NCBI GenBank assembly: GCA_902784865.1
Contig: CACZWL010000006.1
Coordinates: 1 to 40,111 of the forward strand
Length of the DNA stretch: 40,111 nucleotides
Reading direction: 5' to 3'
Source of the DNA: an uncultured Bacteroidota bacterium
Lineage (GTDB): Bacteria > Bacteroidota > Bacteroidia > Bacteroidales > P3
In this document: positions 32,690 through 40,111 of the stretch, in pieces
Numbering within the stretch: position 1 is the first letter of the stretch
Layout of the letters: each line of letters opens with the position of its first letter
Made by a program: the position numbers and the translations under genes
Notes under the pieces: generated by a model
Told to the model about the DNA's origin: nothing
Databases searched by the model: none
Seen by the model: the letters and a program-made list of their open reading frames with translations, nothing else

Positions 32690-32768
32690 AGTTTGCAATA
32701 GGCTGATTTACAGTGTGTAGCAAGTTATAGGTTTTGCTTAGGTTTTTACTTGGTAGGTCTATGGTAGG
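32690..32768 (-). repeat. Dispersed ~75-bp element, copy 3
   Basis: On the minus strand it carries CATAGACCTACCAAGTAAAA, CCTAAGCAAAACCTATAAC, ACACTGTAAATCAGCC and TATTGCAAAC, near-identical to copy 2. It sits in the divergent region between frdC and the CDF gene. The following stretch 32769-32982 holds no gene I can support. Confidence 0.88.
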
Positions 32769-32982
32769 AGCAGGCCTGGCGACGGGGGTGCGGCGAGGCG
32801 GTAGCGGAGCGCCGGCGGGTCGAATTATCTTTGTCATTGCTTCCGCGCGCATCGCTTCAGGGCATTTGATTTCAGTTAGCGACAGATGTGTGCATGCAGA
32901 CATGCTGGAAAACACCCGAATATTGAACACACAGTATCAGCACCTTACGAATAACTTTCACTTGATATGCACTAAAATACAC

Positions 32983-32998
32983 TCACCATCAATGGTGA
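32983..32998. promoter_or_regulatory. Candidate operator: 7-bp inverted repeat upstream of the CDF promoter
   Basis: TCACCAT-CA-ATGGTGA is a perfect inverted repeat 24 bp upstream of the CDF -7 box, where a regulator could control the promoter. Assignment to a metal-responsive factor is inference from the downstream gene. Confidence 0.4.
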
Positions 32999-33022
32999 CA
33001 CTCCCATGTCGGAAAAAGTTCG

Positions 33023-33032
33023 TACTTTTGCA
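33023..33032 (+). promoter_or_regulatory. Promoter -7 box of the CDF transporter gene
   Basis: TACTTTTGCA (TAnnTTTG), preceded by GGAAAAAGTTCG as at the valS promoter. The leader to the ATG is about 15-20 nt. Confidence 0.7.
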
Positions 33033-33053
33033 AACTGAAAAACGACAACAATT

Positions 33054-34016
33054 ATGGCACACGAACATCACCATCATCACGGCCATGAACACGGCCACGA
33101 ACATGAACACGAACACCACGGGCTGCACCTGCACCACCATCACGCGCACGCGATAGACAATCTGTCTACAATATATATAGTGGCGGTGGCGCTGAACCTG
33201 GCCTTCGTCATCGTCGAGGCGGTGGCGGGCTTTGTGGGCAACTCGCTGGGCCTGCTCTCCGACGCGGGGCACAACCTGAGCGACGTCTTCTCGCTCATCC
33301 TGGCAATGATAGCCCTGAAACTGGCGTCGAGCCACGCCACCAAGCGCTTCACCTACGGCCGCCGCAAGGCCTCCGTCCTCATCTCGCTGCTCAACGCCAT
33401 CATCCTGCTGGTCGCCGTGGGCGCCATCATGGTGGAGAGCATACAGAAGTTCTTCAACCCCAGCGAGGTAAACGGCAACCTTATCATCTGGACCGCCGCG
33501 GTGGGCATCGTCATCAACGGCCTCACGGCCTGGGCCCTCAGCCGCCAGCAGCAGCACGACATCAACACCCGCGGCGCATTCCTCCACATGCTGGCCGACA
33601 CGCTGGTCTCTGTCGGCGTCGTCGTATCGGGTATCGTCATCAAGTACACCGGCTGGACTGTGGTCGACCCCATCATCGGCCTGGCGATTGCGGTGGTGAT
33701 ACTCGTCAGCACATGGGAGCTGCTAAGCGAAAGCCTGCGCATGAGCACCGACGCCGTGCCCGAGGGCTTCGACGTGGACGACATCACGAAACAGATTGAA
33801 AGCCAGGAGGGTGTGCTGGGCGTGCATCACGTGCACATCTGGCCCATCTCGACCACCGAGACGGCGCTGACATGCCACATAGTGATAGCCGAACCCTCAC
33901 GGCTTGAGGAGGTTACCGACCGGGTGAAGCACCTCCTGGAAAGCCTCGGCATCGGCCACAGCACGCTGGAACTGGAGACCGAGGGCAGCCACTGCCACGA
34001 TCACGACTGTTGCTGA
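33054..34016 (+). CDS. Cation diffusion facilitator family transporter (zinc-type, CzcD/ZitB-like)
   Basis: A 320-residue inner-membrane exporter that expels Zn2+ or similar ions in exchange for protons. The N-terminal 33 residues are dominated by histidine (HEHHHHHGHEHGHEHEHEHH), a probable cytoplasmic metal-binding segment. The intramembrane site is formed by SDAGHNLSD (Asp70, His73, Asp77) and HMLAD (His178, Asp182), the pattern of zinc-type CDFs. Six membrane helices are followed by a cytoplasmic domain (GVHHVHIWPIS) and a metal-binding tail HCHDHDCC. It has its own promoter and a candidate operator. The 3' end overlaps the convergent tcdA by 16 bp. Confidence 0.92.
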   Translation: MAHEHHHHHGHEHGHEHEHEHHGLHLHHHHAHAIDNLSTIYIVAVALNLAFVIVEAVAGFVGNSLGLLSDAGHNLSDVFSLILAMIALKLASSHATKRFTYGRRKASVLISLLNAIILLVAVGAIMVESIQKFFNPSEVNGNLIIWTAAVGIVINGLTAWALSRQQQHDINTRGAFLHMLADTLVSVGVVVSGIVIKYTGWTVVDPIIGLAIAVVILVSTWELLSESLRMSTDAVPEGFDVDDITKQIESQEGVLGVHHVHIWPISTTETALTCHIVIAEPSRLEEVTDRVKHLLESLGIGHSTLELETEGSHCHDHDCC

Positions 34017-34708
34017 CAGACGTCGCGCACGACGAGCGAGGCCAACGTGAGGCCGAAGGTGGCCGTGACAGGCATCAGGGTGCCCTTGGGCTGCGACTGC
34101 TCGCAGCGCTCGGGGCTCCACACACAGAGGAACTTACGCTCCGGGAAACGCCGCTCCTTGCGCATGCGCTTGCGCAGCGTGGCGGCCAAGGGGCAGCCGT
34201 CGACCTTCCAGAACTCGCTGACGCGCACCTGCAGGGGGTCCAGCTTGCGGGCGGCACCCATGGAGGAGAGGAGAGTTGGTAGTGGAGAGCGGGTAGTGCA
34301 CCGCAGGATGAGGTCGAGCTTATCCTTGAGGCTATCGATGGCATCTATCACGTAATCATACTCTTGCAGGGCGAAACTATCGGCCGACTCGGGGGTGTAG
34401 CGCTCCTGGCGCGCCACGATGTCGGCCGCGGGGTTGATGGCCAGCAGGCGGTCGCGCATGACCGCCACCTTGGGCTGCCCGACGGTGGTGGCCAGGGCCG
34501 GGGCCTGGCGGTTGATGTTGGTAGGGTCGACGCAGTCGCTGTCCACCAGTGTGAGGTGCCCTACCCCACTGCGTATCAGCGCTTCGGCACACCAGGAGCC
34601 GACGCCGCCGACGCCGAAGAGGACGACCCGCGCCGCGGCGAGCCGCCGGAGGGCCTCGGGACCGAGGAGGAGCTCGGTGCGGGCAAAGAGGGAGTTTCCG
34701 TAGTCCAT
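34001..34708 (-). CDS. tcdA: tRNA threonylcarbamoyladenosine dehydratase (ThiF/E1-like)
   Basis: A 235-residue cytoplasmic ATP-dependent enzyme that cyclises the t6A base at tRNA position 37 to ct6A. Evidence: nucleotide loop VVLFGVGGVGSWCAEALIRSG (GVGGVG at 32-37), VDSDCVDPTNINRQ, the DAIDSLKDKLDLI block, SSMGAARKLDP, and the C-terminal PVTATFGLTLASLVV. The segment CTTRSPLPTLLSSMG is encoded by a heptamer array (34262-34296) and looks about two residues longer than in typical TcdA. It converges on the CDF gene with overlapping ends. No clear TAnnTTTG box was found upstream. Other ThiF-like activities (MoeB, ThiF) are less likely, because the order of motifs and the lack of a zinc CxxC tail fit TcdA. 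Confidence 0.85.
   Translation of the reverse strand: MDYGNSLFARTELLLGPEALRRLAAARVVLFGVGGVGSWCAEALIRSGVGHLTLVDSDCVDPTNINRQAPALATTVGQPKVAVMRDRLLAINPAADIVARQERYTPESADSFALQEYDYVIDAIDSLKDKLDLILRCTTRSPLPTLLSSMGAARKLDPLQVRVSEFWKVDGCPLAATLRKRMRKERRFPERKFLCVWSPERCEQSQPKGTLMPVTATFGLTLASLVVRDVCQQQS
34262..34296. repeat. Heptamer array inside tcdA (alternating GGAGAG / GGTAG units)
   Basis: 7-bp units AGGAGAG, TTGGTAG, TGGAGAG, CGGGTAG alternate, preceded by GGAGGAG; period 7 or 14 bp. Encodes RSPLPTLLSS on the minus strand. Confidence 0.6.
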
Positions 34709-34833
34709 CGGGTATACTGCTTTCAGTTACAATGTGATAACGCGCAAAAAGAGTCTTTATTGTGCGGCGGTGTTTTTTTTTGAAAAGATGGGGCGCTTTT
34801 TTTATTTATCGCGCTACATTTAAGAATATTTTG

Positions 34834-34843
34834 TATATTTGCA
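34834..34843 (+). promoter_or_regulatory. Promoter -7 box of the DPP IV operon
   Basis: TATATTTGCA in an AT-rich stretch, 32 bp upstream of the ATG at 34876. No clear -33 TTTG is seen. Confidence 0.7.
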
Positions 34844-34875
34844 TTTTTGATACAATATAAAAAGGACTACAAAAA

Positions 34876-37239
34876 ATGAAGAAACTACTTGTGTTTATGA
34901 CACTTGCACTCACGATGGGCATCGGTGCGACCAGTGCCCAAAAGCAGAATATCACGCTTGAGGACATCTGGACGAAGCGCACTTTCAGCCCTCGGGGCAT
35001 CGGCGGCATACGGTCGATGGCCGACGGCGAGCACTACCTGAGCATGACGCGCATCGGCATCACGAAATACAAATACGCCACGGGCGAGAAGGTAGAGGAC
35101 ATCTGCCTCTTCGGCGGCCCCGACATGCAGAAAAAAGTCAAGCCGCTGCCCCCGATGGAGAGCTATGCCATGAGCCAGGACGAGCAGCGGATTCTGCTCA
35201 GCGCGGGCTTCGAACCCCTCTACCGCCACAGCGGCGTAAGCGACTACTACCTCTACGACGTCAAGGAGAAGAGTTTCATCAAGATAAGCGGCAAGGGCAA
35301 ACAGCGCCTCACCACCCTGAGCCCCGACGGCACGAAGGTGGCCTTTGTGCGCGACAACAACCTGTATTGGATGGACTTAGCCAACCTGGAGGAGCACCAG
35401 ATCACCACCGACGGCCGCCTGAACGAGGTGATCAACGGCACCACCGACTGGGTCTACGAGGAGGAGTTCGCCATCACGCAGGGCTTCCAGTGGAGTCCCG
35501 ACTCGAAGAAGATAGCCTACCTGCGCTTCGACGAGAGCAAGGTGAAGGAATACAACATGCAGATGTGGGGTGAAGGCGACCTGAAAGGAGCCAACGTGCC
35601 CTCGGCACGCCTCTATCCCGAGGACTACCGCTACAAATACCCCAAGGCCGGCGAGGACAACAGCAAGGTTAGCCTGCACGTCTACAACATCGAGAACAAA
35701 AACAGGTACACCCCCGTGCTCGACGGGCGCAGCACCACGGTGGCCGACGGTAAGTCGAAGTGGGAGTATATACCACGCTTCCAGTGGACCAACACCCCCG
35801 ACGTACTGGCAGTGATGGTCATGAATCGCCTGCAGAACACCTTGGAGATACTGGCCGTCAACACCAGCAACGACGGCATCAACGACAAGGGCATCGCCAA
35901 GCTCTATGAGGAACAGGACAATGCATACATCGAGGTGCCCGACACCTGGCAGTTCATCACCGTGGGAAAAGGCAAGAAGGCTCAGCAGCAGATGCTTATC
36001 ACCAGCGAGCGCGACGGCTACCGCCACATCTACCTCTACGGCATGGACGGCAAGTTGGTCAAGCAGGTAACCTCCGGAGAGTGGGAGGTCTGCGCCATAG
36101 AGGGCGTGGACGTGAAAAACAACCGCCTCTACTACACCAGCCGCGAGCACGGCGCTATCAACAAGAGCCTCTTTGTCATAGGCTTCGACGGCAAAAAGAA
36201 GAAATGCCTGAATTATAGCCAAGCGAATATAATCAGCATATACCCCAACTTCATCGGCACCGATTACTCCTTCACTAAAGACTTTAACGCCCCCACAAGC
36301 GGCGGCACCTATAACGCCACCTTCAGCGATGGCTGCAAATACTACATCTGTACCTACAGCAACGCCAACATGGCACCGGCTTACACGCTGCATGACGCCA
36401 ATGGCAAACTGATCAAGGTGCTGCAGGACAACGCTGACCTGCAAAAGAAGATGTCCGACCACGGCACCAGCCACAAGCAGTTCGGCACCTTCACCACCTC
36501 AACCGGCACCGAGCTGAACTACTACACCATCAAGCCTGCCGACTTCAACGCCAACAAGCGCTACCCCGTGCTTATCTACGTCTACGGCGGTCCCGGCAAC
36601 CAGCAGGTCACGAACAACTACGGCTACGGTGACTACTACTGGTATCACATGCTGGCGGAGCAGGGCTACGTGGTCTTCTGCTTCGACGGACGCGGCACCG
36701 GTGGCCGCGGAGCGCAGTTCAAAAAGCAGACCTACCGCGACCTGGGCCGCATGGAATGCGAGGACGCCATCGAGGCCGCCCGCTGGCTGGGCCAGCAGAG
36801 CTGGGTCGACAAAGACCGCATCGGCATCTGGGGCTGGAGCTTCGGCGGCTACCTCTCCACCCTCTCGCTCCTCAAGGGCAACGACGTCTTCAAGGCCGCC
36901 ATCGCCGTGGCTCCGGTGATGAACTGGCGCTACTACGACAACATCTACACCGAGCGCTTCCTCGCCCTGCCCAAGGACAACGCCAAGGGCTACGACGACA
37001 ACTCGCCGCTCAACTTCGCCGACCAGCTGAAGGGCAACTACCTCCTCATCCACGGCACCGGCGACGACAACGTCCACTTCCAGAACACAGCCGAAATGGT
37101 CGACAAACTGCAGCAGGCCGGCAAGCACTTTGAATTCATGATCTACCCCAACAAGAACCACTCCATCTACGACGCCACGGGCAACACACGCCTGAACCTC
37201 TACCAGACGATGACCGACTTTATCAAGAGAAAATTATAA
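34876..37239 (+). CDS. Dipeptidyl peptidase IV (S9B family)
   Basis: A 787-residue exported serine peptidase that removes X-Pro or X-Ala dipeptides from peptide N-termini, in the periplasm or at the cell surface; useful for growth on peptides. Signal peptide MKKLLVFMTLALTMGIGATSA. The beta-propeller domain carries DWVYEEEF (191-198), the double-Glu motif that binds the substrate amino group. The C-terminal hydrolase domain has GWSFGGY with Ser655, HGTGDDNVHF with Asp730, and KNHSIY with His762. Length fits the family. The PorT-like gene begins 6 bp after its stop and gltX follows, so the cluster is probably one operon. Confidence 0.95.
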   Translation: MKKLLVFMTLALTMGIGATSAQKQNITLEDIWTKRTFSPRGIGGIRSMADGEHYLSMTRIGITKYKYATGEKVEDICLFGGPDMQKKVKPLPPMESYAMSQDEQRILLSAGFEPLYRHSGVSDYYLYDVKEKSFIKISGKGKQRLTTLSPDGTKVAFVRDNNLYWMDLANLEEHQITTDGRLNEVINGTTDWVYEEEFAITQGFQWSPDSKKIAYLRFDESKVKEYNMQMWGEGDLKGANVPSARLYPEDYRYKYPKAGEDNSKVSLHVYNIENKNRYTPVLDGRSTTVADGKSKWEYIPRFQWTNTPDVLAVMVMNRLQNTLEILAVNTSNDGINDKGIAKLYEEQDNAYIEVPDTWQFITVGKGKKAQQQMLITSERDGYRHIYLYGMDGKLVKQVTSGEWEVCAIEGVDVKNNRLYYTSREHGAINKSLFVIGFDGKKKKCLNYSQANIISIYPNFIGTDYSFTKDFNAPTSGGTYNATFSDGCKYYICTYSNANMAPAYTLHDANGKLIKVLQDNADLQKKMSDHGTSHKQFGTFTTSTGTELNYYTIKPADFNANKRYPVLIYVYGGPGNQQVTNNYGYGDYYWYHMLAEQGYVVFCFDGRGTGGRGAQFKKQTYRDLGRMECEDAIEAARWLGQQSWVDKDRIGIWGWSFGGYLSTLSLLKGNDVFKAAIAVAPVMNWRYYDNIYTERFLALPKDNAKGYDDNSPLNFADQLKGNYLLIHGTGDDNVHFQNTAEMVDKLQQAGKHFEFMIYPNKNHSIYDATGNTRLNLYQTMTDFIKRKL

Positions 37240-37245
37240 AACATT

Positions 37246-38004
37246 ATGAAGAAGATAGTAATACTGGGTTTAATGGGCCTGATGTGGCTGACAGGCAGCC
37301 GCGTGCAGGCGCAGTCGTTCACCTACGGCGTGCGGGCCGGACTGGGCCTTGCCACCATGAAAGACGACCTCAGCACCAAGTCGCCCCTGCTGGGAGTGAA
37401 CGTGGGCGGCTATGTGAGCTACCACTTCACCGAGACCGAGAGCATGCTGGCCGAGCTGTTCTACCTGCAAACGGGACTGAACCTGACGCGCCGTGGCTGC
37501 GACTACCGCAACGTGTTCGAGAAATCGACCGACCTGAGCATCCAGACGGGCTACTACCACGCCTGGTACCTTCAGCTGCCGCTGCTGGTGGGCTTCCGCT
37601 ACGAACTGCCCGTGCGCCAGGCCGGCCATGTGCTGGGCGTCTTTGCTGGCCCCGCCGTGAGCTACGGCCTCTTCGGCTCCTACGGCGAGCGCATGGTTCA
37701 CCCAGGCTCGCCCGACCGCAATACGAACTACGACATAGCCATCGACGGCACGAAAGCCGACCAGCGCGTCTTCAACCACCTGAACCGCTTCGACCTCAGC
37801 GCCATCGTCGGCATCTCGTACGAACGAGAAAAATTCACCTTCTCGTTCCATATCGACTACGGCTTCCTGGCCACATCGGAGAGCGACGACATACTGCGCA
37901 TCATCGAAGGCAGCGCCGAAGGCAACCCAGTGTTCGCACAAATACCCAACGGCCACAACACAGCCTACATGTTCTCGGTAGCCTACCAACTGGGAAAATT
38001 CTGA
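37246..38004 (+). CDS. PorT-family outer-membrane beta-barrel protein
   Basis: A 252-residue exported protein with signal peptide MKKIVILGLMGLMWLTGSRVQA. The mature part begins SFTYGVRAGLGLATMKDD and shows about eight amphipathic strands, including NVGGYVSYHFTETESMLAELFYLQTGLNL, YLQLPLLVGFRYEL and VLGVFAGPAVSYGLFG, ending FSVAYQLGKF with a terminal Phe as in outer-membrane barrels. This is the pattern of Bacteroidota PorT/OMP_b-brl_2 proteins. PorT proper acts in type IX secretion, but most paralogues have no assigned function, so no symbol is given. It is sandwiched between DPP IV (6 bp) and gltX (27 bp). Confidence 0.75.
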   Translation: MKKIVILGLMGLMWLTGSRVQAQSFTYGVRAGLGLATMKDDLSTKSPLLGVNVGGYVSYHFTETESMLAELFYLQTGLNLTRRGCDYRNVFEKSTDLSIQTGYYHAWYLQLPLLVGFRYELPVRQAGHVLGVFAGPAVSYGLFGSYGERMVHPGSPDRNTNYDIAIDGTKADQRVFNHLNRFDLSAIVGISYEREKFTFSFHIDYGFLATSESDDILRIIEGSAEGNPVFAQIPNGHNTAYMFSVAYQLGKF

Positions 38005-38031
38005 TTTAGACAAGAGACAACACGACAAGCA

Positions 38032-39582
38032 ATGAACGTAAGAGTAAGATTCGCCCCCTCGCCCACGGGGCCGCTACACATCGGCGGCGTGCGCACCGCC
38101 CTCTACAACTACCTCTTCGCGCGCCAGAACGGCGGCAAGATGATACTGCGCATCGAGGACACCGACCAGACACGCTTCGTGCCCGGTGCAGAACAATACA
38201 TCATCGAGGCCCTCGACTGGCTGGGCATAGAGTTTGACGAAGGCGTGCATATCGGCGGTCCCTACGGCCCCTACCGCCAGAGCGACCGCAAGCCCATGTA
38301 CCGCCAGTATGCCGACCAGCTGATACGCGACGGCTGGGCCTACTACGCCTTCGACCGCCCCGAAGCCCTCGACGCCAAACGCAAAGAGTACGAAGCGCAG
38401 AAGAAAACCTTCCAGTACGACTGCACTACCCGCGGCAGCATGGAGAACAGCATCAGCCTCGGCATGGAAGAGGCGCAGCGCCGCATAGACGCCGGCGTGC
38501 CCTATGTGGTGCGTTTCATGTTCCCCGACAATATAGACATAACGGTGCACGACCTGATACGCGGCGACGTGACGATGAACAGCCGCCTGCTCGACGACAA
38601 AGTGCTATTCAAGTCCGACGGCATGCCCACCTACCACCTCGCCAACATCGTGGACGACCACACCATGGAGATCACCCACGTCATACGCGGCGAAGAGTGG
38701 CTGCCGTCAGCCCCGCTGCACGTGATGCTCTACAAAGCCTTCGGATGGCAAGCGCCCATGTTCGCCCACCTGCCCCTGCTGCTCAAACCCGAAGGCAACG
38801 GCAAACTCAGCAAACGCGACGGCGACCGCCTCGGCTTCCCCGTCTTCCCCCTCGAATGGCACGACCCCAAAAGCGGCGAAGTCAGCAGCGGCTACCGCGA
38901 GCAGGGCTACCTTCCGCAGGCCGTGGTCAACATGCTGGCCCTGCTGGGATGGAACCCGGGTAAACGGGAAGGCGACAACGGAGCCAACCCCGTTTTCCAG
39001 GAACTGATGACCATGGACGAACTCATCAAGCTCTTCGACATCAGCCACATCAGCAAGAACGGAGCCAAATTCAACCTGGACAAAGCCAAATGGTTCCAGC
39101 ACGAATACTTCCAGCAGCTGAGCGACGACACCGTGGCCGACATGCTGGACAAACAAGTGAAAGCCCGCGGCATCGAGGCACCCCGCGAATACGTGGCCAA
39201 AGTCGCCTCCATGATGAAAGAACGCATCACCTTCCCCAGCGAACTGTGGGACACCTGCTGCTACTTCTTCCAGGCACCCACCGAATACAACGAAAAAGAC
39301 GTAGCCAAACGCTGGCAGCCCGGCATGGAAAACCACATGGCCAAAGTCATCGAAATACTGCAGACCGTACCCTTCGAGCACGACGCCATCCACCAAGCCC
39401 TGCTCGAAGACTACATCAAAGCCAACCAGCTCAACACCGGCGCCATCATGAACTCCCTCCGCCTCGCCGTCGTCGGACGCACCGTCGGCCCCGACATGAT
39501 CACCCTCGTCCTCACCCTCGGCAAAAAAGAAACCATCAGCCGCGTACAGCGCGCCATCGAAAAATTGAAAACCGAAAATTGA
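38032..39582 (+). CDS. gltX: Glutamyl-tRNA synthetase
   Basis: A 516-residue class I aminoacyl-tRNA synthetase that charges tRNA-Glu. Start [30 protein letters not shown] contains the HIGH-type motif HIGG (16-19); KLSKR is at 258-262. The anticodon-binding alpha-helical domain extends to the end. Length is at the upper side of the family, as usual for Bacteroidota. The final residues IEKLKTEN and the stop codon are embedded in an ATTGAAA heptamer array. The OmpH-like gene starts 15 bp after the stop. Whether it is discriminating or non-discriminating cannot be told from the window. Confidence 0.96.
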   Translation: MNVRVRFAPSPTGPLHIGGVRTALYNYLFARQNGGKMILRIEDTDQTRFVPGAEQYIIEALDWLGIEFDEGVHIGGPYGPYRQSDRKPMYRQYADQLIRDGWAYYAFDRPEALDAKRKEYEAQKKTFQYDCTTRGSMENSISLGMEEAQRRIDAGVPYVVRFMFPDNIDITVHDLIRGDVTMNSRLLDDKVLFKSDGMPTYHLANIVDDHTMEITHVIRGEEWLPSAPLHVMLYKAFGWQAPMFAHLPLLLKPEGNGKLSKRDGDRLGFPVFPLEWHDPKSGEVSSGYREQGYLPQAVVNMLALLGWNPGKREGDNGANPVFQELMTMDELIKLFDISHISKNGAKFNLDKAKWFQHEYFQQLSDDTVADMLDKQVKARGIEAPREYVAKVASMMKERITFPSELWDTCCYFFQAPTEYNEKDVAKRWQPGMENHMAKVIEILQTVPFEHDAIHQALLEDYIKANQLNTGAIMNSLRLAVVGRTVGPDMITLVLTLGKKETISRVQRAIEKLKTEN

Positions 39583-39591
39583 AAATAGAAA
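39564..39591 (+). repeat. Heptamer array ATTGAAA across the gltX stop codon, 4 units
   Basis: ATTGAAA, ACCGAAA, ATTGAAA, ATAGAAA with a 7-bp period; the gltX TGA lies within the third unit. Same unit as the left arm in valS. Confidence 0.85.
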
Positions 39592-39597
39592 ATCATC

Positions 39598-40111
39598 ATG
39601 AAAAACAAGACAAACAAAATCCTGACTGTCTGCGCCGCCACCCTCGCCCTCGCCGCCTGCACCGGCACCCCCGCCACCAAAGAAAACCCCAACGCCACCG
39701 CACCCGTCGTCGCCGAAGGAGGCCTCAAAATCGCCTATGTCGACACCGACACCCTCCTGGCGCACTACGAATACGCCAAAGAACTCGAAGCCGAACTCAA
39801 AGCCTACCGCGACCAGCAGGAAGCCAACGGCCGCCAGCAAGTCGAAAAATTCCAGCGCGACTACCAAGACTACCTCAAAAACGGCTCCACCCTCACCCTC
39901 AGCCAGCAACAGGCCAAAGAAGCCGAACTCAAACAACGCGCCGAACGCATGGCCACCCTCGAGCAAGAACTACTGGCCAAAGTCGCCGAACGACAAATCA
40001 CGGAAAACACCAAACTCCTCAACGCCATCTTCGCCTTCGTCCGCGAATACAACCAGCAGAACCAGCAGTTCGACATCATCCTCCGCAAAACCTTCGAGAA
40101 CACACCCGTCC
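39598..40111 (+). CDS. OmpH/Skp-like lipoprotein (truncated by window end)
   Basis: The first 171 residues are visible. MKNKTNKILTVCAATLALAAC is a lipoprotein signal with Cys21 lipidated. After a short Pro/Ala linker, GLKIAYVDTDTLLAHYEYAKELEAELKAY is the typical start of the OmpH/Skp chaperone fold, followed by a long charged coiled coil (QQAKEAELKQRAERMATLEQELLAKVAERQ) and then NQQFDIILRKTFEN. Skp-like proteins hold unfolded outer-membrane proteins in the periplasm; a lipid anchor is a variation common in Bacteroidota. The start was set at the ATG 15 bp after gltX, which gives the lipobox. The frame is open at the window edge. Confidence 0.85.
   Translation, partial: MKNKTNKILTVCAATLALAACTGTPATKENPNATAPVVAEGGLKIAYVDTDTLLAHYEYAKELEAELKAYRDQQEANGRQQVEKFQRDYQDYLKNGSTLTLSQQQAKEAELKQRAERMATLEQELLAKVAERQITENTKLLNAIFAFVREYNQQNQQFDIILRKTFENTPV

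Noticed and set aside
32826-32833. TATCTTTG as a further promoter toward the CDF gene
   Set aside because: It matches the -7 box but lies more than 200 bp upstream with no -33 element, and a better box lies at 33023.
38008-38021. AGACAAG / AGACAAC as another heptamer array before gltX
   Set aside because: Only two units are visible, too few to distinguish from chance.

Overview
The window is a GC-rich chromosomal segment from a member of the Bacteroidota, most likely order Bacteroidales. The evidence is the recurring promoter form TTTG / 17-23 nt / TAnnTTTG, the scarcity of Shine-Dalgarno sequences, three-subunit fumarate reductase genes in the order frdC-frdA-frdB, a six-gene Na+-NQR operon, a PorT-like barrel, a DPP IV, a DUF6266 protein and lipoproteins of Bacteroidota style. 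No rRNA, tRNA or CRISPR array was found.

Layout. 1-99: right end of an IS3-family element (transposase C-terminus plus terminal repeat). 246-2192 (minus): a gamma-carbonic-anhydrase-like protein and glyA, each with its own promoter. 2301-7490 (plus): an outer-membrane barrel candidate, a thioredoxin-fold periplasmic protein, mutL and a rhomboid protease. 7797-10505: valS. 10767-19221 (minus): DUF6266 protein, a thioredoxin-like protein lacking one redox cysteine, a 1023-residue TPR protein, an outer-membrane barrel and folC, closely spaced as in an operon. 19682-26859 (plus): aspA followed by nqrABCDEF, with aspA overlapping nqrA. 27276-28343: a lipoprotein behind a long structured leader. 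28665-32483 (minus): frdCAB. 33054-34708: a zinc-type CDF transporter convergent with tcdA. 34876-end (plus): DPP IV, PorT-like barrel, gltX and a truncated OmpH-like lipoprotein.

The centre of the window makes one metabolic module: aspartase produces fumarate, Na+-NQR passes NADH electrons to quinone while pumping Na+, and fumarate reductase uses the quinol to reduce fumarate to succinate.

The most unusual signal is not a gene. More than twenty short arrays of degenerate 7-, 8- or 9-bp tandem units, about 27-54 bp each, are scattered through the window. They are AT-richer than their surroundings, many units have a palindromic core (CTAG, GAATTC, TTATAA, TCCGGA, AGTACT), and the same unit families recur at unrelated loci. 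They fill operon junctions of nqr and frd and also lie inside essential genes; the 9-bp arrays inside genes are in phase with codons. A second dispersed element of about 75 bp occurs in four intergenic copies, with two weaker half copies nearby.
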